DNA from: JBDTNK01 sp039933775
Lineage (GTDB): Bacteria > Chloroflexota > Limnocylindria > QHBO01
Assembly: GCA_039933775.1 (NCBI GenBank)
Contig: JBDTNK010000001.1
Span: 54,436 to 118,435, forward strand
Length of the DNA: 64,000 bases
Direction: 5' to 3'
This document shows, piece after piece, positions 1-8,864 of this stretch (the first letter of the stretch is position 1; every line of letters starts with the position of its first letter). The notes beneath the pieces were generated by a model that was given only the letters and a program-made list of their open reading frames with translations, did no database searches and was not told the origin of the DNA. Made by a program: the position numbers and the translations under genes.

Positions 1-590
1 CTCCTCAGATCCGTGAGGCGCCCGACCCGCTCACCCTCGTCTACCACGGGACCATCACGTTCCGATATGGGATCGATATCCTGCTGCGCGCCCTGGCCAC
101 TGTCCGCGCCCGTCGCTCGGTGAAGCTCGTCCTCCACGGCCGCGGCGAGTACCTGCCCGAGGTCGAGCGCCTGATCGACGAGCTCGGCCTGCACGACGCA
201 GTCGAGGTCAGTACCGCGCTCCTGCCGACCGGCGAGCTGCAAGCCATCATCGGCAAGGCGGACATCGGCATCGTGCCGAACCGGCGCGACGTGTTCACCG
301 ACGGAATTCTTCCGACCAAGCTCATGGAATACGCGGCGCTTGGGATCCCGGCCATCGTCTCTCGGACAAGCGCCACCGAGGCCTATTTCAGCGACGAGAT
401 GGTTCGCTTTGTCCCGGCTGGCGATCCGGTGGCGCTAGCCGACGCGATCCTGGAGCTTGGCGCCGAACCGCGGACACGCGAGGCGCTCGCGCGCCAGGCG
501 CAGACGTTCACCGAGCAGCACCGGTGGTCCGATGAGGCTTGGCGCTATGTCGAGCTCGTCGAGCGCCTCGGCGGCCACGGGCTGGGGTGA
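1..590 (+). CDS. Glycosyltransferase, GT4-like C-terminal part (5' end outside window)
   Basis: The reading frame is open from base 3, so the gene begins before the window. The visible 195 residues resemble the C-terminal Rossmann domain of GT-B enzymes: LVYHGTITFRYGIDILLRAL opens the donor-nucleotide half, and KLMEYAALGIPAIVS followed by a helix matches the donor-binding segment of GT4 glycosyltransferases. Such enzymes move a sugar from a nucleotide-sugar donor to a lipid, glycan or small-molecule acceptor at the inner membrane face. The DegT-type sugar aminotransferase 142 bases downstream on the same strand suggests a surface-polysaccharide or modified-sugar cluster. The acceptor-binding half is missing from view, so substrate cannot be inferred. 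Confidence 0.85.
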   Translation, partial: PQIREAPDPLTLVYHGTITFRYGIDILLRALATVRARRSVKLVLHGRGEYLPEVERLIDELGLHDAVEVSTALLPTGELQAIIGKADIGIVPNRRDVFTDGILPTKLMEYAALGIPAIVSRTSATEAYFSDEMVRFVPAGDPVALADAILELGAEPRTREALARQAQTFTEQHRWSDEAWRYVELVERLGGHGLG

Positions 591-732
591 GGCCCGTTGC
601 GTTCACGCCACGCTGTCTGCTGCCAGCACCTCCCCCGCAGGTGACCTGCTTCAGCGGAGTCGCTACCCTGTGGCGCGCGACGTCGTCAAGCGCGCTGCCC
701 TATTCGAACGACGAAGTGGAGACAGACCAAGG

Positions 733-1830
733 ATGATCCCGATTGCCCGCCCGCAGATGGGCACCGAAGAACGTGACTCGGTCTGGAGCGCCCTCAGCTC
801 CGGCCAGCTGGCCCAGGGAGCGAAGGTCAAGGAATTCGAGGAGCGCTTTGCGACGTTCGTCGGCGCGCCGTATGCGGTGGCTACCAGCTCGGGCACCACG
901 GCGCTGCATCTCGCACTGCTCGGCCTGGGCGTCGGTCCCGGTGACGAGGTGATCACCGTATCGTTCACGTTCACCGCCACCGTCAGTCCGATCCTGCACG
1001 TCGGGGCGCGACCAGTCTTCGTGGACGTCGACGCCGCGACATTTACCATGGATCCGGCTGGAGTTGAAGCCGCGATCACGCCGAGGACCCGGGCCATCAT
1101 TCCGGTCAGCCTGTATGGGCACCCCGCGCCGATGCCGGAAATCACCGCGATCGCCGAGAGGCACGGGATCCCGGTCATCGAAGACGCCTGCCAGGCCCAC
1201 GGCGCAACGCTGGACGGTCGGTCCAGCGGCGGATGGGGGATCGGCGTCTTCAGCTTCTACCCCACCAAGAACATGACCACCGGCGAGGGTGGAATCATCA
1301 CGACCAACGACGAGGGCTTAGCCGAGCGAACGCGGCTGCTTCGCGAGCACGGCATGCGGGAGCGCTACCGACCGGACATCCTCGGCTACAACTTTCGGAT
1401 GACCGATGTCCACGCCAGCATCGGGCTGCCGCAGCTTGACAAGCTGCCGGCCGCCAACGCGCGGCGCCAGGCGATCGCGCAGCGGTACACGAGCGAGCTG
1501 CACGGTGTCATCACGCCGACCGTCCGTCGTGGCGCGACGCACGTGTATCACCAGTACACGCTGCGCGTCGGTCAGCGTGATGCGTTCGCCGAGTCTCTCG
1601 CGGGACAGGGCGTCGGCTCGAACGTCTATTACCCTGTTCCTGTCGATCGTCAGCGGCCACTCATCGAGCTTGGGTTCAGCGGCGGTGTGCTGCCCGTGAC
1701 CGAGCGACTCACCGACGAGATCCTCTCGATTCCGGTGCACCCCGCCCTGAGCGACGAGGAGGTCGCGACCGTCGTCCGCGCCGTGAACGCCACCGCCGCG
1801 GAGCTCGGGCCGCCGTCGACGGGGGACTGA
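733..1830 (+). CDS. DegT/DnrJ/EryC1/StrS-family PLP-dependent sugar aminotransferase
   Basis: This 365-residue protein has the full family layout. GTTALHLALLGLGVGPGDEV is the PLP phosphate-binding region, EDACQAHGA carries the cofactor-stacking Asp, and FSFYPTKNMTTGEGG contains the Schiff-base lysine at about residue 179. The C-terminal half ends with the usual PVHPALSDEEVATVV segment. These enzymes transaminate nucleotide-linked keto-sugars, using glutamate, to give amino sugars for polysaccharides. The ATG at 733 is chosen because MIPIARPQMGTEE is the normal family N-terminus; upstream in-frame sequence is not conserved. The glycosyltransferase upstream supports a glycan role. The exact sugar substrate is not readable. 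Confidence 0.9.
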   Translation: MIPIARPQMGTEERDSVWSALSSGQLAQGAKVKEFEERFATFVGAPYAVATSSGTTALHLALLGLGVGPGDEVITVSFTFTATVSPILHVGARPVFVDVDAATFTMDPAGVEAAITPRTRAIIPVSLYGHPAPMPEITAIAERHGIPVIEDACQAHGATLDGRSSGGWGIGVFSFYPTKNMTTGEGGIITTNDEGLAERTRLLREHGMRERYRPDILGYNFRMTDVHASIGLPQLDKLPAANARRQAIAQRYTSELHGVITPTVRRGATHVYHQYTLRVGQRDAFAESLAGQGVGSNVYYPVPVDRQRPLIELGFSGGVLPVTERLTDEILSIPVHPALSDEEVATVVRAVNATAAELGPPSTGD

Positions 1831-2030
1831 CGGCAGCGTCGCTTCCCCGTGCTCGGGGGGATGTGGTGCGTACTGGCGACAGTGACCGCAGCACGGCGGG
1901 CGGATCGCTTGTGACGGCAGTACGCTAGGTGGAGATCAGCGAGGTGTGGCTGCCGGCCTCTCGAGGTTGGCGCGCAGGGATCGGGACCTCCGCTGACCTG
2001 CGAGTGAAGCTCGGTCATGAGGAGCGCATC

Positions 2031-2636
2031 GTGGGCCGGAGAGCTGTCGTCCTTTGCGAGGGCTGTTGGCGTGAGACGGATCGCGTCAGTTATTGCGTGG
2101 GCTGCAAGCTGACACTGTGTACCGCGTGCCGCGGCGACCACATCATCACGTGTGAAGGCTGCACCGGGTCGATGCTTCGGGGCGGTCGTCACGTTGTTGC
2201 CCTGGCGCGATGTGCAACGGAGGTCCTGGCCGACGCTGGCCGAGAGGCCGAGACGCTGGCACAGCGCGCGAACGAGCAGGCGCAATGGTCGCGGCCGGCG
2301 TCGTCGCAGGAGTACGCTGCCGTGCTGATCGAGACCTTGCAACGCGACCTCGTGATCGTGCTCGCGAAAGGTGAGGCAGCAGAGGTCGCCGGTGCCTTCG
2401 CCGCCTCGTCGTTGCCGTCACGCAGCCGTCGCCGCGCCGATGAGCTTCGTGACGCGGAGGTCCGGTATCGGGATGCGTCTGCCGCGGCTCGGCGGGCCAT
2501 CGATTCGGTCGCAGCTGCGACCGCACAAACGACCGCCGCGGCACGACGACGAGTCGTATGGCGCCGCGCGATGGCGCTCGCCGTCCTGGTCATCGCCGCA
2601 ATCGGGGCGGTGCCGGTTCTCGAGCGGCTCTTCTAG
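2031..2636 (+). CDS. Cys-rich zinc-binding membrane-anchored protein, unknown function
   Basis: The 201-residue protein is unrecognised. Four CxxC pairs lie in the first 50 residues (LCEGC, YCVGC, LCTAC, TCEGC), the spacing of a two-zinc treble-clef or B-box-like module. A long alanine- and arginine-rich helical region follows, probably coiled coil, and a single membrane segment near the C-terminus (MALAVLVIAAIGAVPVL) ends in ERLF. The protein would be C-tail anchored with the zinc module in the cytoplasm. The GTG at 2031 is preferred because GAGGAG lies 6 bases upstream; the frame stays open back to a GTG at 1929. It is convergent with cysS, 16 bases away. Confidence 0.6.
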   Translation: MGRRAVVLCEGCWRETDRVSYCVGCKLTLCTACRGDHIITCEGCTGSMLRGGRHVVALARCATEVLADAGREAETLAQRANEQAQWSRPASSQEYAAVLIETLQRDLVIVLAKGEAAEVAGAFAASSLPSRSRRRADELRDAEVRYRDASAAARRAIDSVAAATAQTTAAARRRVVWRRAMALAVLVIAAIGAVPVLERLF

Positions 2637-2652
2637 CGCGTGGCTGAACGGG

Positions 2653-4065
2653 TCAGCCGCGATGCGTCGCAGTCTGGCCGTCGGGCGTGTCGCGGACCTC
2701 GACACCGAGCGCTGCGAGCTCCTCGCGCAGCGAGTCCGAGGCCTCGTAGTCACGAGCGGCGCGCGCGGCTGCTCGACGCTCGAGCAGCTCAGCGGCGCCG
2801 GCCGGCAACTCGCCATCCTCATCGGGCGCGCGCGCGATGTCGACGCCGAGGATGCGGTCGAAGTCCACCAGCAGCGCGCGCTTCTGCGCGGGATCGAGTT
2901 CCGCGGAAGACGCCACCTCGTGCGCGACTGCCACCGCGCGCGGTGTCGACAGGTCGTCGGAGATGGCATCGGTGAAGCGTGTGCGGTAGATGGCGGCGGG
3001 AGCCGCCAAGAGGTCCACCGCGGCGGCATCGGTCTGTGAGGCAGCCGTGGCGGCGCGACGCAGGCGAGCCAGTCCGGTAGCGGCGGCCTGCATGGCGGCC
3101 TCGGTGAAATCGAGCTTGGACCGATAGTGCGCCTGGAGGGCGAGGTAGCGGAAGACGAGCGGATCGAAGCCCTTCGACGGCAGGTCGGTGGTACGGATGA
3201 TGTTGCCGGCCGACTTCGCCATCTTTGCGTCGTTGAGCGTCAGGAATTCGCCATGCATCCAGGTTCGCACCACCTCGTGACCCAGCGCGCCCTCGCTCTG
3301 GGCGATCTCGTCCTCGTGATGTGGGAACTTGTTGTCGATTCCGCCGGTGTGGATGTCGACGTGCTCGCCGAGATGAGCGAGGCTCATGGCCGAGCACTCG
3401 ATGTGCCATCCCGGAAAGCCTTCGCCCCACGGTGACGGCCAGCGCATGAGGCGGTTGCGCCCGGCCGCCTTCCAGAGCGCAAAGTCCTCCTGGGCGTGCT
3501 TGTCGGCCTCGATCTCGACTCGGTGGCCGGCCTGCATGGCATCGATCCGCTGGCCCGAGAGCTTGCCGTAGCCGGGAAACGCGCTGACATCGAAGTAGAC
3601 GTTGCCATTCGTCTCGTAGGCGAGCCCACGATCGAGCAGCGTCTGCGTCATCTCGATCATCTGGCCGATGTGCTCGGTCGCGCGCGGGTAGACGTGCACC
3701 GGCAGGATGTTGATGGCGGCCTCGTCCGCCAGCCACGCTTCGGTGTAGTACGCGGCGATCTCGAATGGCGACTTGCCCTCGGTCTCGGCGGCGAGCTCCA
3801 TGCGGTCCTCGTCGGTGTCGTCGCGCATGTGACCGACATCGGTGACGTTCTTGACGTGGCGCACCTCGTAGCCCAGGTATTCGAGCGAGCGACGCAGGAT
3901 GTCCGCGAAGAGGAAGCTGCGCAGGTTGCCGATGTGCGCGTAGTGGTACACCGTCGGGCCGCAGGTGTAGATCCGGACCCTGCCCGGTTCGATGGGCTCG
4001 AGCGGCTCGACCCTGCGGGTCAGCGAGTTGTACAGCTGAACGGGATGTGGCGTGTCGTGGGGCAT
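2653..4065 (-). CDS. cysS: Cysteinyl-tRNA synthetase
   Basis: CysS attaches cysteine to tRNA-Cys in the cytoplasm. The 470-residue length is normal for this class I enzyme. The sequence shows the zinc-ligand Cys at residue 35 in TCGPTVY, the HIGH-type motif AHIGN at 43-47, the second zinc region GWHIECSAMS, GGIDNKFPHHEDEIAQ, and the KMSKS-type loop as KMAKSAGN. The anticodon-binding helical domain and a C-terminal DYEASDSLREELAALGVEVRDT segment are present. The start codon is 8 bases from a TACAAT box, so the mRNA may be leaderless. The promoter region is shared with the divergent NUDIX gene. Confidence 0.97.
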   Translation of the reverse strand: MPHDTPHPVQLYNSLTRRVEPLEPIEPGRVRIYTCGPTVYHYAHIGNLRSFLFADILRRSLEYLGYEVRHVKNVTDVGHMRDDTDEDRMELAAETEGKSPFEIAAYYTEAWLADEAAINILPVHVYPRATEHIGQMIEMTQTLLDRGLAYETNGNVYFDVSAFPGYGKLSGQRIDAMQAGHRVEIEADKHAQEDFALWKAAGRNRLMRWPSPWGEGFPGWHIECSAMSLAHLGEHVDIHTGGIDNKFPHHEDEIAQSEGALGHEVVRTWMHGEFLTLNDAKMAKSAGNIIRTTDLPSKGFDPLVFRYLALQAHYRSKLDFTEAAMQAAATGLARLRRAATAASQTDAAAVDLLAAPAAIYRTRFTDAISDDLSTPRAVAVAHEVASSAELDPAQKRALLVDFDRILGVDIARAPDEDGELPAGAAELLERRAAARAARDYEASDSLREELAALGVEVRDTPDGQTATHRG

Positions 4066-4073
4066 CGCGCAAG

Positions 4074-4100
4074 ATTGTACCGACGTGCCGCGCCTATGCT
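4074..4100. promoter_or_regulatory. Divergent cysS / NUDIX promoter region with two near-start -10 boxes
   Basis: On the minus strand TACAAT (4079-4074) ends 8 bases before the cysS ATG. On the plus strand TATGCT (4095-4100) ends 8 bases before the NUDIX ATG at 4109. This spacing puts transcription starts at or next to each start codon, and neither gene has a Shine-Dalgarno sequence in the gap. Good -35 hexamers are not visible, so the call rests on the matched -10 boxes and spacing. Confidence 0.45.
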
Positions 4101-4108
4101 TGGCCTCG

Positions 4109-4699
4109 ATGCCCCGCCCCGATGCGTCTCACCAGCTGCCGATGACCCTTGGCGAGGAGCCCGCCTTCTGCCCCGCATGCGGCAAGCCGCTGACCGAACG
4201 CGTACTCGGGGCCGATCATCGAGCGCGTCTCGTGTGTCCCGAAGGACATGTCACGTGGCAGAACCCGCGCGTGGTCGTCGGCACGCTGCCCACTGCCGGC
4301 GGCAGGGTGCACCTCGCGCGGCGCACGATCGAACCGGGCGCCGGCCGCTGGACGTATCCGGGCGGCTTCCTGGAGCTTGGCGAGTCGGCCGCGGAGGGTG
4401 CGCGTCGCGAGACCGAAGAGGAGACGCAGCTGCTGGTCGAGATCGGGCGCCTCGTGGGCGTCTACTCGCGCCCGCAGGTCGGGATCGTGACGATCGTGTA
4501 TGAGGCCACGGTGATCGGTGGTGAGGCGCTCGCGGGCGACGAGACGAGCGAGGTGCGCGCCTTCGATCCCGACCACCTCCCGTGGGAGGAGCTGGCATTC
4601 ACGACGGTCGAATCCGCCTTGCGTGACTGGATCGCCTCGCTGCCCGGCCGCGGCCAACGGCGCGAGCCGGAGCTCTACGTGACCGGCGATCCGCCGTGA
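4109..4699 (+). CDS. NUDIX hydrolase with N-terminal zinc ribbon
   Basis: The 196-residue protein starts with a zinc ribbon (CPACGKPL, then LVCPEGHV) followed by a NUDIX fold. The Nudix box is GGFLELGESAAEGARRETEEET, matching Gx5Ex7REUxEExGU. The arrangement resembles the NADH pyrophosphatase NudC group and small zinc-ribbon Nudix proteins that cleave nucleoside diphosphates linked to another moiety. The usual NudC SQPWPFPxS motif is not seen, so no substrate is assigned. The ATG at 4109 is chosen for the TATGCT box 8 bases upstream; ATG 4142 is an alternative. Its 3' end overlaps the convergent membrane-protein gene by 25 bases. Confidence 0.85.
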   Translation: MPRPDASHQLPMTLGEEPAFCPACGKPLTERVLGADHRARLVCPEGHVTWQNPRVVVGTLPTAGGRVHLARRTIEPGAGRWTYPGGFLELGESAAEGARRETEEETQLLVEIGRLVGVYSRPQVGIVTIVYEATVIGGEALAGDETSEVRAFDPDHLPWEELAFTTVESALRDWIASLPGRGQRREPELYVTGDPP

Positions 4700-5163
4700 G
4701 TCGCGCCCTCGGCACGCAGGACGTCACCGCGCAAAGGTAGCCCGATCCCGAGTACCAGTCCGTAGAAGATCGTCGCGACGAGCGGTGCCATCTCGAGCCC
4801 GGCGTCGGTGCGGGTCAGCGTCGCGAGGCCCGTGGCGAGGAGCGCCCATGCCAGGAGCGCAAACAGGGGCGCGGCCGCGGCGAGCGTCATGCGCACCGTG
4901 AAGAAGCGTCCGAAGAAGTACGCGAAGCACATGCCCACCAGCGCGCCACCGAGCTGGACGAGCGCGAAGCCAATCACGAAGGCCAGCTCGGGGATCGTTC
5001 CCGCGCCATCCACCAGCGCGGTGGCCAGCGGCCGCAGCGGGCCCAGCGCGTCGCCGGCCACCAACGCGGCGACGATCATCGCCAACGCCAGCCACACGTA
5101 TGCCGCCGCGAGCCCGGTCACGAAGCCGCGGTACGCGAGTCGAAGCCCAAGCACCTCGGTCAT
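4675..5163 (-). CDS. Small four-helix integral membrane protein, unknown function
   Basis: This 162-residue protein is hydrophobic throughout, with about four membrane segments: GLAAAYVWLALAMIVAALVA, a segment near ELAFVIGFALVQLGGALVG, LAAAAPLFALLAWALLATGL, and PLVATIFYGLVLGIGLPL. No catalytic motif or known domain is recognised. The ATG at 5163 begins the natural sequence MTEVLGLRLAYRG; the frame extends further upstream only as Arg/Ser-rich sequence that is not protein-like. It lies 97 bases downstream of fabF and could be the last gene of that operon. Its final 25 bases overlap the convergent NUDIX gene. Confidence 0.6.
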   Translation of the reverse strand: MTEVLGLRLAYRGFVTGLAAAYVWLALAMIVAALVAGDALGPLRPLATALVDGAGTIPELAFVIGFALVQLGGALVGMCFAYFFGRFFTVRMTLAAAAPLFALLAWALLATGLATLTRTDAGLEMAPLVATIFYGLVLGIGLPLRGDVLRAEGATHGGSPVT

Positions 5164-5260
5164 TGCAGCTGAGTGTGGCCCGATGCGCGGCCCGAGGACA
5201 CCGGACCGAAGGTCCCGTGCCTGCCCGTACCCACGATAGGGTTTGGCTGGGGATCGACGC

Positions 5261-6526
5261 TCAGGAGAGGCGGCGGAAGACCGCGACGGCGTTCTGGCCG
5301 CCGAACCCGAAGCCATTGATGATCGCCGTCTCCACGGCGAGCGCGCGCGCCACGTTGGGCGTGTAGTCGAGGTCACATGCGGGGTCTGGCGTCTCGTAAT
5401 TGATCGTGGGGCTCACCACACCGTCGCGGATGGCCAGGATCGCGTTCAGCGCGCTCATGACCCCCGCTGCGCCCAGGGTGTGGCCGAGCATGCTCTTGTT
5501 GCTCGTGACTGCCAGGCGTGCCGCATGCTCCCCGAACGCGGATTTGATCGCCTTCGTCTCCGTCGCGTCGTTGAGCGACGTGCTCGTGCCGTGGGCCACG
5601 ATCAGGTCGACCTCGTCCGGCGCCACCCCAGCGTCGCGGAGCGCGCGCACCATGGCCCGCGCAGCTCCATCGCCGGACGGGTCGGGGGCCGAGATGTGGA
5701 ACGCGTCGCCGGTGAGGGCGCCGCCTGCAAGCTCGGCGATCGGCGTCGCCCCACGTGCCTCGGCGTGCGCGGCCGATTCGACGACCGCGATGCCGGCAGC
5801 TTCGCCGAAGACGAACCCGTCGCGATCCGCGTCGAACGGTCGAGACGCGCCCCGTGGATCGTCGTTGCGGCGCGAGAGGGCACCCATGTTGTTGAGCGCG
5901 GCGAAGGCGACCGGGAGCACGGCACTCTCGGTGCCGCCGGTGATGACGACCTCCGCGTCTCCATGCTCGATCAGGCGCTGTGCCTCCACGAAGGCCTGCA
6001 CCGATGAGGCGCACGCGGCGACGCTCGTGATGATCGGGCCGCGGATGCCGTTCTGGATGCTGATCTGGCATGCCGCCATGGAGGGCGAGAGCATCGGCAC
6101 CATGAAGGGGCTGACGCGCTTCGGCCCGCTCTCGTGGTAGGTCATCTGGCCGGCCGCGACGTCGCCCACGCCGCCGGCGCCGGTGTTGACGGCAACCGCC
6201 ACCTCGTCACGGTTGGCATCGTCGATCGTGAGGCCCGCGGCCTCGATGGCCTGCGCGGCGGCAGCGACTGCCAGCTGCGCGAAGCGGCTCATGCGTCGCG
6301 CGGCCTTGAATTCGATCCAGGTCCGCGGGTCAAAATCCTTGACCTCCGCCGCGATCTGGACTTCCTCGTTGGCGGGATCGTAGGCGGTGATCCGCGCGGC
6401 GCCGCTCACCCCGTCGCGCAGGTTGCGCCAGAAGGTCTCGACGTCGTTGCCGAGCGGGGTGATGGCGCCGAGCCCGGTGACGACGGCGCGACGCGATGGA
6501 TCCCTGCTCGGCGGTGCCTGCCTCAT
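5261..6526 (-). CDS. fabF: Beta-ketoacyl-ACP synthase II (KAS II), second copy
   Basis: This 421-residue condensing enzyme elongates acyl-ACP with malonyl-ACP in fatty-acid synthesis. The catalytic triad is complete: Cys in SVAACASSVQAF, His in VAHGTSTSLND and His in NKSMLGHTLGAAG, with the glycine-rich end GFGFGGQNA. It is therefore a real synthase, not a chain-length factor with a substituted Cys. The ATG at 6526 overlaps the stop codon of the upstream fabF copy as ATGA, so the two are probably translationally coupled. Two adjacent active-site-complete KAS genes suggest different chain-length or substrate preferences. Confidence 0.93.
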   Translation of the reverse strand: MRQAPPSRDPSRRAVVTGLGAITPLGNDVETFWRNLRDGVSGAARITAYDPANEEVQIAAEVKDFDPRTWIEFKAARRMSRFAQLAVAAAAQAIEAAGLTIDDANRDEVAVAVNTGAGGVGDVAAGQMTYHESGPKRVSPFMVPMLSPSMAACQISIQNGIRGPIITSVAACASSVQAFVEAQRLIEHGDAEVVITGGTESAVLPVAFAALNNMGALSRRNDDPRGASRPFDADRDGFVFGEAAGIAVVESAAHAEARGATPIAELAGGALTGDAFHISAPDPSGDGAARAMVRALRDAGVAPDEVDLIVAHGTSTSLNDATETKAIKSAFGEHAARLAVTSNKSMLGHTLGAAGVMSALNAILAIRDGVVSPTINYETPDPACDLDYTPNVARALAVETAIINGFGFGGQNAVAVFRRLS

Positions 6527-7797
6527 TCGCCCTCCCAACGGCGGAGGATGATCGTGCTGTTGTGCCCGCCGAGGCCCATCGAGTTGCTCAGCGCAACGCG
6601 GACATCGGCCTGTCGAGCCTCGTTCGGGACGTAGTCGAGCGTCAGCTCGGGGTCCGGCTCGCGGTAGTTGATCGTGGGCGGGATGCAGCCGGTCTCCAGC
6701 ACGCGGGCGCAGACCCAGCCCTCGAAGGCGCCCGCCGCGCCCATCATGTGTCCGGTCATCGACTTCGTCGAGCTGATCGCGACGCGCCTCGCATGCTCTC
6801 CGAAGACCGATTCAATCGCGGCTGACTCGTATCGGTCGTTGAGCGGCGTGCTGGTGCCGTGCGCGTTGATGTAGTCGACCTGTTCAGGACCGATGCGGGC
6901 GCGCGCCAGGGCGGCGCGCATGGAGCGCTGGCTGCCCTCGCCTTGCTCGGCCGGCGCCGCCATGTGGAAGGCGTCGGCCGACGAGCCGTAGCCGATCACC
7001 TCGGCGCGGATGTGCGCGCCTCGCTTGCGGGCGTGCTCGAGCTCCTCGAGGACCAGCACCGCCGATCCCTCCGCGATCACGAAGCCGTTGCGCGTCGCGT
7101 CGAAGGGCCGGCTGGCCGTGGTCGGATCGTCGTCGATGGGCGTGCCGAGCGCGCGCATCTGGCTGAACCCGGCGTAGGCGAGGGGGACGAGCGGCGCCTC
7201 GGTCCCGGCGCCAAGCATGACATCGGCCTGGCCGCGCACGATCGCCTCCATCGCCTCGCCGATGGCGTGGCCGCCGGTGGCGCACGCGCTCACGATCGCC
7301 ATGTTCGGTCCGCGGATGCCGAACTGGATCGCGACCATGCCAGATGCGGCGTCGGGGATCATGTGCTGGATCATGAACGGCGAGACGCGCGCCGGGCCGC
7401 GCTCGAGGAGGGTCTGCACGCCCTCCGAGATCATCCCGATGCCGCCGATGGCGGTGCCGAAGACGATCCCGAAGCGGTCGCGATCGGCGCGCGCCGGATC
7501 GACCTTGCGATCCTCGCCCAGCAGCCCGGCGTCGATCAGCGCCTCGCCCGTCGCGCCGACCGCGAAGTGCGTGTTGCGGTCGTGGCGCCGTACTTCGCGC
7601 GCGTCCATGAACCGCGAAGGGTCGAAGTCGGTCACCTCGCCGCCGATCCCCGCCTTGCCGTAGCCCGATGCGTCGAAGCGCGTGACCGGCTTGATGCCGG
7701 ACCGCCCCGAGGTGAGCGCCTGCCACGCGACATCGTTGCCGGTCCCGACCGGCGCGACGACGCCCAGGCCGGTGACGACGGCCCGGCGCTGGGTCAC
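6523..7797 (-). CDS. fabF: Beta-ketoacyl-ACP synthase II (KAS II), first copy
   Basis: The 424-residue protein has all KAS active-site residues: Cys in VSACATGGHAIGEAME, His in NAHGTSTPLND and His in TKSMTGHMMGAAG, with a GLGGHNSTIIL C-terminus. It catalyses decarboxylative Claisen condensation of acyl-enzyme with malonyl-ACP. The GTG at 7797 is chosen because it overlaps the fabD stop (GTGA) and gives the family N-terminus VTQRRAVVTGLGVVAPVG; sequence further upstream is an out-of-frame product of fabD. It is the middle gene of a fabD-fabF-fabF operon. No acyl carrier protein or fabG gene accompanies it. Confidence 0.93.
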   Translation of the reverse strand: MTQRRAVVTGLGVVAPVGTGNDVAWQALTSGRSGIKPVTRFDASGYGKAGIGGEVTDFDPSRFMDAREVRRHDRNTHFAVGATGEALIDAGLLGEDRKVDPARADRDRFGIVFGTAIGGIGMISEGVQTLLERGPARVSPFMIQHMIPDAASGMVAIQFGIRGPNMAIVSACATGGHAIGEAMEAIVRGQADVMLGAGTEAPLVPLAYAGFSQMRALGTPIDDDPTTASRPFDATRNGFVIAEGSAVLVLEELEHARKRGAHIRAEVIGYGSSADAFHMAAPAEQGEGSQRSMRAALARARIGPEQVDYINAHGTSTPLNDRYESAAIESVFGEHARRVAISSTKSMTGHMMGAAGAFEGWVCARVLETGCIPPTINYREPDPELTLDYVPNEARQADVRVALSNSMGLGGHNSTIILRRWEGE

Positions 7798-8801
7798 GCG
7801 TCCGGGCTGGCGTCCGGCGTCGAGCCGGGAAGCCAGATGCCGCCTGAGCCCGGCACGTCGACCGCGAAGGCCTCCGCCTGCGGGTTGATGCGACGGATGA
7901 GCCCGGTCAGCACGCGACCCGGCCCGATCTCCACGAACTCGGTCACGCCCTCGGCGGCCATGCGGCGGATCGTTCCGGTCCACTGCACGCCATGCACGAG
8001 ATGCTCGGTGAGCTCGTCGCGCAGGCCATCCGCGGTCCGAATGACCGAGGCGTGCACGTTGCCCAACATCGGAATGTTCGGCTCGCGGAACGGCACGCGG
8101 GAGAGAACGCTGCGGAACTCGTCGCGTGCACGACGCATGAGCGGCGAGTGCGACGCAACGCTCACGGTGAGCCGCACCGCCTTGCGCGCGCCGACGGTCT
8201 TGCTCATCTCGAGCGCGAAGACAAGCGCCGGGATGACGCCCGAAAGCACGACCTGTCCGGGAGCATTCTGGTTCGCGACGGAGATCTCGCCGTGCTCGCG
8301 CGCCTCTTCGATGATGTCGTGGACCTGCTCGTCGGAGAGGCCGACGACCGCTCCCATGCCACCGGCGATGCCGCTCTCCTGCATGATCCGGCCGCGCTCG
8401 CGCACGAGGCGCAGGGCATCACCGAAGTCGATCGCGTCCGCCGCGACCGCCGCCGCGTACTGCCCGGCGGAGTGGCCGGCGACGAGACGCGGGCGAATCG
8501 TGATGCCAGCCGCGGCGGCGTCGGCGCGCAGCGCTTCGAGATAGGCGACGCTCGTGGCAAGAATGGCCGGCTGTGCGTTCACCGTCTCATTGAGTTCCGC
8601 GGCAGGTCCATCGGCGATGAGGCGCGAGATGGGGAAGCCGAGCGCCTCGTCGGCGCGATCCATCACCGCGCGCGCCGCATCGGAGCGCGCGAGCACCTCG
8701 GCGCCCATGCCGACGTACTGGGATCCCTGGCCAGGGAAGACGAACGCGTGCGTTGCGATCGGACCATCCGACAACGCGATTGGGGTGCTGTGCTTGCTCA
8801 T
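7794..8801 (-). CDS. fabD: Malonyl-CoA:ACP transacylase
   Basis: FabD (335 residues) loads malonate from CoA onto ACP for fatty-acid synthesis. Visible motifs are FVFPGQGSQYVGMG at the N-terminus, the nucleophile elbow GHSAGQYAA with the catalytic Ser, the Gln-containing VANQNAPGQVVLSG, and the catalytic His region VASHSPLM. The ATG at 8801 starts MSKHSTPIAL and lies 12 bases from a TATACT -10 box; an upstream in-frame start at 8849 would lie before the promoter. It leads the fabD-fabF-fabF operon. Confidence 0.95.
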   Translation of the reverse strand: MSKHSTPIALSDGPIATHAFVFPGQGSQYVGMGAEVLARSDAARAVMDRADEALGFPISRLIADGPAAELNETVNAQPAILATSVAYLEALRADAAAAGITIRPRLVAGHSAGQYAAAVAADAIDFGDALRLVRERGRIMQESGIAGGMGAVVGLSDEQVHDIIEEAREHGEISVANQNAPGQVVLSGVIPALVFALEMSKTVGARKAVRLTVSVASHSPLMRRARDEFRSVLSRVPFREPNIPMLGNVHASVIRTADGLRDELTEHLVHGVQWTGTIRRMAAEGVTEFVEIGPGRVLTGLIRRINPQAEAFAVDVPGSGGIWLPGSTPDASPDA

Positions 8802-8813
8802 GGGCTGCCCGCG

Positions 8814-8843
8814 AGTATAGCCGAGCGCATGCCCCGCACCCAA
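8814..8843 (-). promoter_or_regulatory. fabD operon promoter
   Basis: Reading the minus strand, TTGGGT (8843-8838) and TATACT (8819-8814) are separated by 18 bases. Transcription would start a few bases before the fabD ATG at 8801, giving a very short leader. The site lies in the 63-base gap between the M20 peptidase stop and fabD. Confidence 0.6.
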
Positions 8844-8864
8844 CGGCACAATCGTGTTCGCGCC

